Source: Anaerolineae bacterium
GTDB lineage: Bacteria > Chloroflexota > Anaerolineae > Aggregatilineales > Phototrophicaceae
Assembly (NCBI GenBank): GCA_022843385.1
Contig: JALHNT010000013.1
Span: forward strand, 1 to 62,196
Direction of reading: 5' to 3'
DNA: 62,196 bases
Shown: one piece after another, positions 18,082-24,595 of the stretch
Position numbering within the stretch: the first letter of the stretch is position 1
How the letters are laid out: each line of letters begins with the position of its first letter
Program-made: the position numbers and the translations under genes
The notes under the pieces: generated by a model
Told to the model about the DNA's origin: nothing
Databases searched by the model: none
Seen by the model: the letters and a program-made list of their open reading frames with translations, nothing else

Positions 18082-18693
18082 TCAATCGAAAATCACCCGG
18101 TCTTTCAGGTCTTGCAGCAGCGATGGGCCGATGCCTTCGACCTGATCGAGCGCTTCCAGATTGGCGAACGGGCCATTGGCCTCGCGGTAGGCGATGATAG
18201 CCGCTGCCAATGAGGGGCCGACGCCAGGCAGATCGTCCAGTTCATCAACGGTAGCGCTGTTGATGGCGACGACCACACCACCGCTGGGGGTTGCCAGGGC
18301 AGTCTCCTGATTGAGGAATGGCACATGCACCTGATCGCCATCGCGCAACCGCGCCGCCAGATTGACACGCGCCAGATCGGCATCCGCCAGCGCGCCGCCC
18401 GCCGTTTGCAGCGCATCCTCCACCCGGCTGCCAAAAGGCAGGTTGACCATGATGTTCGGATTAACGACCGCGCCGGTGATATACACGGTGACCGGGCCAG
18501 GCGTGGCGGTGGGGGCTGGAATCGTCGTTGCGGTGGGAGTCAGCGTGGGCTGGGGCGGCTGAATGGCGATCTGAACGGTGGCAGGACGGCTGGTGACCAA
18601 CAGCACAGCGCCACCGATGACGGCTGCGGCAACCAGGAGGAAGGCCAGGATAGTACTGCGGGCAGAGGGTTCGGGTAAGGGATCGTTGGTCAT
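18082..18693 (-). CDS. ComEA-like helix-hairpin-helix DNA-binding protein
   Basis: This 203-residue protein has an N-terminal membrane anchor (about residues 14-35), a Thr/Pro-rich linker, an SLBB-type domain ('VYITGAVVNPNIMVNLPFG', about 70-120), and a C-terminal double helix-hairpin-helix ('INSATVDELDDLPGVGPSLA' and 'VEGIGPSLLQDLK'). This is the full ComEA layout. ComEA binds incoming double-stranded DNA at the outer membrane face during transformation, delivering it to ComEC, which is absent from this window. The gene is upstream of the TIGR01777 epimerase in the direction of transcription. Confidence 0.92.
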   Translation of the reverse strand: MTNDPLPEPSARSTILAFLLVAAAVIGGAVLLVTSRPATVQIAIQPPQPTLTPTATTIPAPTATPGPVTVYITGAVVNPNIMVNLPFGSRVEDALQTAGGALADADLARVNLAARLRDGDQVHVPFLNQETALATPSGGVVVAINSATVDELDDLPGVGPSLAAAIIAYREANGPFANLEALDQVEGIGPSLLQDLKDRVIFD

Positions 18694-18741
18694 GGGTCAA
18701 CCGACAGGGGACGCACCCGCCCCCTGTCACTCATCCTTGAA

Positions 18742-19119
18742 TTACTTCTTGGAGAGATTTTCGTTCAATTTTTCCAATTGAGCAAGCATCTTTTCTTCCA
18801 CCGACGGGCCAGGCGGCGGGGGCGGGGGCGGCGGGGGCATGATCCGGTTCATGAGGCGGATAATCAGGAACAGCACGAAACCAACAATCAGGAAGTTGAT
18901 GATGGTCTGGATGAAGTTACCGGTGCCGAACGCCGCCGGGCCGATCGTAGTGACCTGGCCGGAAAGATTGACACTGCCGGTCAGCAAAGCAATGATCGGG
19001 CCGATGATGTCGGCTACCAGTGAATTGACAATCCCACCGAACGCGCCGCCGATGATGACACCGACAGCCAGATCGATCACATTGCCCCGCATGATAAATT
19101 TCTTAAATTCATCTAACAT
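18742..19119 (-). CDS. mscL: Large-conductance mechanosensitive channel MscL
   Basis: This 125-residue channel has the canonical N-terminus and pore helix (EFKKFIMRGNVIDLAVGVIIGG truncated here to its key parts KKFIMRGNVIDLAVG), a periplasmic loop, a second helix 'FLIVGFVLFLIIRL', and a C-terminal coiled helix 'EEKMLAQLEKLNENL'. MscL opens under extreme membrane tension during hypo-osmotic shock. The start at 19119 is favoured by GGGGAG upstream. Between the second helix and the cytoplasmic bundle sits an unusual run of nine consecutive prolines. Confidence 0.95.
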   Translation of the reverse strand: MLDEFKKFIMRGNVIDLAVGVIIGGAFGGIVNSLVADIIGPIIALLTGSVNLSGQVTTIGPAAFGTGNFIQTIINFLIVGFVLFLIIRLMNRIMPPPPPPPPPGPSVEEKMLAQLEKLNENLSKK

Positions 19120-19334
19120 AGCGACTCCCCTTTGCGTGATAGAACAAGGACAACACCGCACCCCAATCTAACGGAATATTATAAGCAGACGCGGTAGAAC
19201 GCGCTACAAATTTCGTAAATGGGAATGCCGTTTCCAATGTCTATCACGATACGCTGATAACCTGTCTGATCCGCAGGCTATCTGGCGAGTCTGGTTGCCG
19301 GGTTTTTTGCCAGACAGTTGGACTGGTCAGATGG

Positions 19335-19913
19335 TCAACCCTCGCCCCAGGGACGCACGAAGGCTTCGAGTTCAATCCCCAGCGTGTCGGCTAGCCGATT
19401 GATGTAATTGAAATAAGCCGCGACCTGCGCCGCATCATGAATGGCGCGATCATCCAGCCCGTGCGTCCGCAGCGCCTCGACGTCGGCCTCAGCCATCTCA
19501 TCTGGCTGAAGCGTCATCTTCTCGGCGAAGGCGCACAACGCAGCGTCCACTGGTGCAAGGGGGGCGGTGCGCCAGTCGTGCGCGATGGCCTCGACATAGG
19601 CATCAGCTTCGGCATCAGTCGCAAATCCGGTGACCTCAGCACGGAGGTCATGCGCGTGGGCGCGTCGTCAATAAACGCAGTGATTGGCGCGGCTGACGAC
19701 CACCGCCAGCATCTCACGCTGTGCCCGGCTGAGGGGTGAGGGACCGTGCAGCAGAGCGCTGTACATCGCCATCGAAGCTCGCAGCACGTCCGGGTTGGGC
19801 GTCATGATACGCACGATATTCCAGACTCGTCCGGCGCGCTTGACCGCCTGATCGAGCTCGCGCTTGGCTGCGCCAGTGGCTTCTTCGTCGGATACCTGAT
19901 GAATATAGGGCAT
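19335..19913 (-). CDS. AhpD-like (CMD family) protein with in-frame TGA: candidate CxxU selenoprotein
   Basis: The frame encodes 192 residues if the TGA at 19668-19670 is read as selenocysteine (U82). Upstream is MPYIHQVSDEE..., ending SRANHCVY; downstream the same frame continues with RRAHAHDL and 110 family-like residues, including 'VAAYFNYINRLADTLGIELE'. The TGA thus falls on the second Cys of the CxxCxxxH redox motif of carboxymuconolactone decarboxylase/AhpD-type peroxidases (here C79-V-Y-U82-x3-H86). The length agrees with peroxidase-related family members. A hairpin follows at a SECIS-compatible distance. AGGCGG precedes the ATG. The gene lies 37 bases after the EEP hydrolase pair. The alternative is a nonsense mutation TGC/TGT to TGA. 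The selenocysteine reading is an inference that depends on selABCD elsewhere in the genome. Confidence 0.75.
19631..19650 (-). promoter_or_regulatory. Candidate bacterial SECIS hairpin
   Basis: On the coding strand, TGACCTC and GAGGTCA form a perfect 7-bp stem around the 6-nt loop CGTGCT. The loop begins 24 nt after the TGA, and its second base is G. Known bacterial SECIS elements have a short apical stem-loop with a G in the first two loop positions, at roughly 16-37 nt from the UGA. The match is seen directly; its function is inferred. Confidence 0.65.
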
Positions 19914-19950
19914 GAAAACCGCCTGTTGGGTCGTGCAGGATCGTCGATAA

Positions 19951-21006
19951 CTATACCGAGTCGCGCTGCGTATCTGCCACTGGATTTATCAACGCCAGCG
20001 TCGCCAGCAGCGGACGGTGATCGGAGCCGGCCGAGTCCGGCCAGACGCGCGCCTCCAGCGCCTGAATTGACGGGCTGTGAAAGATGTAATCCAGGCGCAG
20101 CAGCGGCGGGGTGGGCAGCGGCACCGGACTGAAGTTATCCGGCAGCGCCTGAGGCAGACGAATATCCGGCCAGGAGAACCCCAATCCCTGCCCGACTTCG
20201 CCGAATGTATCGCCAAAATCGGCGGTGATGCGCCGGTAGTCATCGCTGGTGTCGGTCATATTAAAGTCACCCATGATGAGCACCGCAGCGCTATCCTGGC
20301 GTGCCTTCGCCAGCACCACATCAATTTCTTTACCTCGCAGATCATCAGCGAACCAACGCCCGCCCATGCCGGGATGAATCGGATGGGTATTGTAGAGCGT
20401 CACCGAAACGCCCTCTATATCAATGACCACCCGCTGATGACCCAGCGACTCGGACGAAATGTGAGGATTGCGCCAATATTCATCAGCCACAATCGGGTAG
20501 CGACTCAGGACACCCTGCCCTTCGGCGCGTCCGGCGCGGGGGTGCAGCGCCCGATGAGGAAGCAGATCATCCAGCTCGGTCTCAAAACAGGCAGCAGCAC
20601 CAGGCCGTAATTCCTGAACCGCCAGAATATCGGGACGCGCCTGCCGGATAAGGGCGATGATCAGGTCAATATGGGCTTCCTCTTTATGCAGGTTGAAGGT
20701 CATCACCCGGATACGGCGAGAATGCGGCAGTGGGATCGAACGGCGCGGTCGGAACTGCGGCCCATAGCGCAGCAGGAAGAATCCCGCCGGTATAAGCTGC
20801 GCTAGCGCCAGTCCCCAACGGCGGCGCAGCAGGGTGAAAGGCAGCAGCACCAGTCCAGCCAGGGTCAGCAGTTGGGCGAAGACGTTGAAGAAGCCGATCA
20901 GCGGTTGGCGATCATTAGCGGAACGGCGAACCAGGAGCAATGTCGTGACGATGATGCCATGCAGCGCGATGCTGCAGTCGAGTAAACGAGTGAGCCATTT
21001 GAGCAT
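19951..21006 (-). CDS. Membrane-anchored endonuclease/exonuclease/phosphatase family protein
   Basis: This 351-residue protein has two or three N-terminal transmembrane helices (about residues 12-30, 38-60 and 65-85), followed by a catalytic EEP domain. The domain begins at 'RIRVMTFNLHKEE' and has the catalytic markers 'AVQELRPG' (metal-binding Glu), 'IMGDFNMTD' and 'GSDHRPLL'. The EEP fold hydrolyses phosphodiesters in nucleic acids, lipids or inositol phosphates; membrane anchoring suggests an extracytoplasmic substrate. It follows its paralogue by nine bases and precedes the AhpD-like gene by 37, so the three are probably one transcript. Confidence 0.88.
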   Translation of the reverse strand: MLKWLTRLLDCSIALHGIIVTTLLLVRRSANDRQPLIGFFNVFAQLLTLAGLVLLPFTLLRRRWGLALAQLIPAGFFLLRYGPQFRPRRSIPLPHSRRIRVMTFNLHKEEAHIDLIIALIRQARPDILAVQELRPGAAACFETELDDLLPHRALHPRAGRAEGQGVLSRYPIVADEYWRNPHISSESLGHQRVVIDIEGVSVTLYNTHPIHPGMGGRWFADDLRGKEIDVVLAKARQDSAAVLIMGDFNMTDTSDDYRRITADFGDTFGEVGQGLGFSWPDIRLPQALPDNFSPVPLPTPPLLRLDYIFHSPSIQALEARVWPDSAGSDHRPLLATLALINPVADTQRDSV

Positions 21007-21015
21007 GAGTGTGTC

Positions 21016-22038
21016 CTATGATGGAAGCGCCAGAGTTGCCCACAGCGGCAGATGGTCGCTGCCACCTGAGTCCGGCCAGACCTGTGCTTCAAGGGCGATG
21101 AACCAGCGATTGAAAAAGATGTAATCGATCCGTTGATAAGGTGGCAGCCACAATGGCGACTCACGCGCCTGGGGATAGCTGTTCTCCGGATTGGTATATC
21201 CCAGTCCCCAGCCGACCTCGCGGTAGGCATCGCGGTAGGTCTGGCTAATGGCGGCATAATTGGCATCCAGATCGTGTGTGTTGAAGTCCCCCAGCAGCAG
21301 CACCGGCCCCTCATGCTGCCCGGCGCGCACCAGCAGGTCAGCGATCTGGTCCCGGCGCGGCTCCAGATCAACTGGTTGCCCAAAGATCGGTACATTGGGC
21401 GGCGCATGGAAATTGTAGATTACCACTGGCTGCCCGGCGATGTCGAGCGTTGCCCATTGCAGGCGCGTCGGCAGCGGGAAGATCAGCGGCAGACTTTCTT
21501 CGCTCAACACCGGATAGCGGCTGAGTAATCCACGTCCCCAGTAGCGTTCTTCGCCCACGCCTGGATAGAGTAGGCGAGTGGGGTATTCCGCCTCCAGTTC
21601 GCGCTCGATGCTCTCAGCCGCCGCCTCGCTCATCTCCTGAAGGGCGATAACATCAGCATCCAGCGCCCGGATCACGCGAAGCAGTGGAGCGATTTCACGG
21701 GTTTCAGCATGTAGGTTGTAGGTGGCAACCCGCAGCCGCAGCGCAGTTGGCGAGGCTGTCACGGTCTGCGGCAGGAAGTAGGGCGCGTGGATAATGAGGG
21801 TGGTGATGACAGCCGGCAGTAGCACCAGCAGAAGTCGCCTGCGCCTTGCCAGCAGCAGCATAATCGCTAGCGGCAGTGCCAGCAGCGATGGCAGATAGAG
21901 GCAGGTCATGGCGTAGACGCCGAACTCACTCTCTCTCAAAACACCAGCCAACACCAGTGCAGCCAGCATCGCCAGACCATAGGTCGTCACCGACCCCAGG
22001 CCGATGACTGTCAATCCACGTCTGATCCGTGCTCCCAT
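21016..22038 (-). CDS. Membrane-anchored EEP family hydrolase, paralogue
   Basis: This 340-residue protein has the same layout as its downstream neighbour: N-terminal hydrophobic helices (about residues 8-30, 40-62 and 68-90), then an EEP domain from 'LRVATYNLHAE' with 'ALQEMSEA', 'LLGDFNTHD' and 'GSDHLPLW'. The gene order and close similarity indicate tandem duplication. It is the first gene of the putative operon running to the AhpD-like gene; the repeat-filled interval upstream must contain the promoter. Confidence 0.88.
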   Translation of the reverse strand: MGARIRRGLTVIGLGSVTTYGLAMLAALVLAGVLRESEFGVYAMTCLYLPSLLALPLAIMLLLARRRRLLLVLLPAVITTLIIHAPYFLPQTVTASPTALRLRVATYNLHAETREIAPLLRVIRALDADVIALQEMSEAAAESIERELEAEYPTRLLYPGVGEERYWGRGLLSRYPVLSEESLPLIFPLPTRLQWATLDIAGQPVVIYNFHAPPNVPIFGQPVDLEPRRDQIADLLVRAGQHEGPVLLLGDFNTHDLDANYAAISQTYRDAYREVGWGLGYTNPENSYPQARESPLWLPPYQRIDYIFFNRWFIALEAQVWPDSGGSDHLPLWATLALPS

Positions 22039-22131
22039 CCCATCCCTCGCTGCTCATCTGCGCCGAGTGTAAGGCCAGGGAGCTTACGGCCGCCTTACAA
22101 TGTGAATCAGTCGATAGCCCGGGAGAACAGG

Positions 22132-22375
22132 GTTCACAAAATTCGTCAGATTCGTCAGATTCGCATCAGTGTATTTTTCGATTCGCGAATGTTGTGTAAC
22201 TCCAGTTTTGTGTCGTCGTCGTCGTCGGACAGACAAAGACAGAAAGACAAACACAGAGAACACAGAGGACACAGAGCGAAGACTGAGAAAATCTGCACAA
22301 GATTCGTCAAATTCTGCAACTGCAAAAGCCTTTTTTTGCAGTTTGTGCATCAGTCGATAGTCGTCAGTCGGATAC
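22132..22375. repeat. Dispersed intergenic repeat, copy B
   Basis: It starts with tandem 'attcgtcag' units, then TTTTTCGATTCGCGAATG and 'tgtgtaactccagttttgtgtcgtcgtc', then a CA/GA-rich block and 'ttctgcaactgcaaaagc', and closes with 'cagtcgatagtcgtcagtc'. It shares its second half with copy A and its first two thirds with copy C. Confidence 0.75.
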
Positions 22376-22480
22376 CCATCTGTCGCCGGCGGAACGGAAT
22401 TTGCGGTGGCGGAACGACGGGAGGGATCCGCCAGTATTAACGCGACCTGTTTCGGATTGGATCGGGTCCCGCCGTTGATT

Positions 22481-22680
22481 CACAAGATTCGTCAGATTCG
22501 TCAGATTCGCATCAGTCTATTTTTCGATTCGCGAATCTTGTGTAACTCCAGTTTTGTGTCGTCGTCGTCGGACAGACACGGACACAAAGACAAAGACAGA
22601 AAAACCAACACAGAGGACACCGAGAACACAGAGCGAAAACCGAGTAGAGCCTTTATATGATGACTATTGACTATCGACTA
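22481..22680. repeat. Dispersed intergenic repeat, copy C
   Basis: 'attcgtcagattcgtcagattcgcatcagt', the TTTTTCGATTCGCGAATC palindromic part and 'tgtgtaactccagttttgtgtcgtcgtc' repeat copy B almost exactly. The CA/GA-rich block differs in length. It ends with 'gactattgactatcgacta', matching the inverted-arm words at 10.5 kb. Confidence 0.75.
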
Positions 22681-22800
22681 CGTATGCGCTTGTTAAGGTG
22701 CAGTGTGGACAAGCCGGACTCGTCCACAATCCCAGTTTAGAACAAAAGGGCTACGGCGTCAAGCCCCCAGAAAGTGGGGGTATTTCAAGTTCGTGCAAAG

Positions 22801-22860
22801 CCCTCATCCCCCGCCCCCTTCTCCCGAACGCTGCGCTGGGAGAAGGGGAGCCGGGAGCTA
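22801..22860. repeat. Palindromic CCCCTTCTCCC element
   Basis: CCCCTTCTCCC (22815-22825) pairs perfectly with GGGAGAAGGGG (22838-22848) around a 12-nt loop. The surrounding 'ccctcatcccccgcccc' is typical of a palindromic repeat family common in Chloroflexota intergenic DNA. Degenerate relatives may be present near 29480-29520. Confidence 0.65.
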
Positions 22861-22924
22861 CAGAGTCCGCTATTCAGGTAGCAAAGGGCAGCGCACTAAA
22901 GTGAAATGTGCCCAAAAGTGGGAC

Positions 22925-24403
22925 TCAAGTCGAGTCACTAAAGCAGCCAGTAATGTGGCAGTCCGGGCAAAGAAAGCAGAAGTGTGTTGTGTCAATGTTG
23001 GTAGCGTTCCACCAGTGAACCTGTCCCAGATAGATCATTCCCTGTGAGCATTGGGGACAGTTGGGATGGAATGTCCCGGTTATCCAGGCCGGGAAACCAC
23101 CGAGCTTGGATGTCTGACCAATACTGTGAAAATCTTCGATGTCAATGATCGGCGAGGGTTCTGCCGCCAGGACATAGGGCTTCTCATTCACGAACACAAT
23201 CGGTTCAGATCGTTGCGGCTTCTCGCTGGCGTTCAGGGCGGTGTTCCAGTGCGCTTTACCCTCCAGATCAACATCGGCATAGACGTTGCCGATCCATCCG
23301 GCGCAGGACAGGCAACTGATGACTTTCAGGCGCGTCCCGGCAAGCTGCATGTACGCCAGACGAGGGTCAGTCAGGTCAAGATCCATCAGGGCGACCAGCG
23401 GCTCGCCACACAGCGGGCAGGTCTCGCTCTGGTGGGTCATGAAGCGGGTAGTGCCAGGCTGCCCCTGACTCGCCACCCGGTAGCAGGTATCGTAGTATAG
23501 CTGCCGAACGTGCCCCTCCGCCGTCAGTTCCCAGCCTGCCTCAATGATATGATCCTGTTCATCTGGATGCTGCAGGAAGTAATCAATGGCGTTGGCATCG
23601 CGAATCCAGGCCAGCACCACCAACTCCAAGAATCGAGAGCGTCGGCTCCTGCCCGAACGCAGCCGGTCAGCCAGGCGGCGGCTGATCTCAGCGTCAGCCG
23701 TCTGGAACAGACACTCAGGCTCGAGCAGACCGTGTTCGAGCAGGATGCCGTGCAGCCCGCGCAGCCGTTCACGATGCATCGCGCCGAGATAATTTAAGGC
23801 CGTGTACAGCGGCCACTCATTGCGCTTTTGGCTGAGTCGGGAGAGGTAACGGACGAGGTCAGCCACATCCACCTGACTGAGTTGCGGAAAGCGCGCATTG
23901 AGGAGTGGTACTTCATTAGCATTAGCGTCGAAGCCCTTCACCAGAGCGGCCATGAAACGCAGACTGGCTGTGATATCGGCTGTCGGAATAGGGTCTGTGA
24001 TACCACGAAAGGCCATCAGCCGCTTCAGGCGGGGTCGGGACATGGCACGAAAATCAGCGATCCAATTCTGCGCCTGTATGACCCACTGATGCGCGTGATC
24101 CAGGCGGCTGGGCGAGAAGCCACCGCGTTTGGCCGTCAGCACCAGCAGCGGCGGATTAACACCGCGCCAGAGACCGGGTATAAAACAAGCTGTTTCGATC
24201 ACCAAGGGGTCAACATCTGTCATGCCCTGCTCGATGAGATATGGCCTGAGGATGGCGGCATTCTCCTGCAACCAGGGTTCATCTTCCGGCGGCAGCGCCA
24301 GGCGTTCCTCGACATACTCCAGCATGTTTGATGCAGCCCTCAATGGGCCTTCAAGGTTGGAAAGGTCAAGAATGGCCTTGATTTCATCGACAATCGAGAG
24401 CAT
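22925..24403 (-). CDS. Uncharacterised protein with C-terminal zinc-ribbon cysteines
   Basis: This 492-residue soluble protein has a helical N-terminal two thirds without recognisable motif. The C-terminal part contains Cys pairs arranged as zinc ribbons: CPLC near residue 335 with CLSC about 45 residues later, and CPQC near 455 with CPDC about 27 residues later. Internal 'RLADRLRSGRSRRSRFLELV' is strongly basic and could bind nucleic acid. The ATG at 24403 is preferred; a TTG at 24421 is in frame. It is transcribed alone between the repeat region and the divergent cytochrome peroxidase fusion. I do not recognise the family. Confidence 0.75.
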   Translation of the reverse strand: MLSIVDEIKAILDLSNLEGPLRAASNMLEYVEERLALPPEDEPWLQENAAILRPYLIEQGMTDVDPLVIETACFIPGLWRGVNPPLLVLTAKRGGFSPSRLDHAHQWVIQAQNWIADFRAMSRPRLKRLMAFRGITDPIPTADITASLRFMAALVKGFDANANEVPLLNARFPQLSQVDVADLVRYLSRLSQKRNEWPLYTALNYLGAMHRERLRGLHGILLEHGLLEPECLFQTADAEISRRLADRLRSGRSRRSRFLELVVLAWIRDANAIDYFLQHPDEQDHIIEAGWELTAEGHVRQLYYDTCYRVASQGQPGTTRFMTHQSETCPLCGEPLVALMDLDLTDPRLAYMQLAGTRLKVISCLSCAGWIGNVYADVDLEGKAHWNTALNASEKPQRSEPIVFVNEKPYVLAAEPSPIIDIEDFHSIGQTSKLGGFPAWITGTFHPNCPQCSQGMIYLGQVHWWNATNIDTTHFCFLCPDCHITGCFSDST

Positions 24404-24595
24404 GAAGTTACGATCTCCCAATCGGCTCCGCTTTTTTGTTCGATTGTAACACAGAAGTTGTAGCCCGACCCGACTTCATGACACAAAAACCTCATTGGAT
24501 CAGACAGACATGAACCACCTTGCCACCCCCATGACAAACCCCGGCGCTGCGGTATACTGGGGGGCGCATGATGGGTTGAGCGAGGGGGAAATGAC

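Larger units (their letters stand above)
22039..22924. other. Gene-free repeat-rich interval
   Basis: These 886 bases hold two tandemly placed copies of the dispersed repeat also found at 10.0-10.2 kb, TTCGTCAGA tandem units, and an 11-bp-stem palindrome near the right end. Open frames in it consist of repeat-derived low-complexity sequence. I see no gene. Confidence 0.7.

Noticed and set aside
19162..19334. Terminator for the AhpD-like gene
   Set aside because: CTGTCTGGC/GCCAGATAG can pair, but the loop is long and no T-run follows on the minus strand.
22698..23047. Short plus-strand frames over the palindromic element
   Set aside because: Low-complexity translation of repeat DNA, running antisense into the zinc-ribbon gene; no ribosome-binding site.
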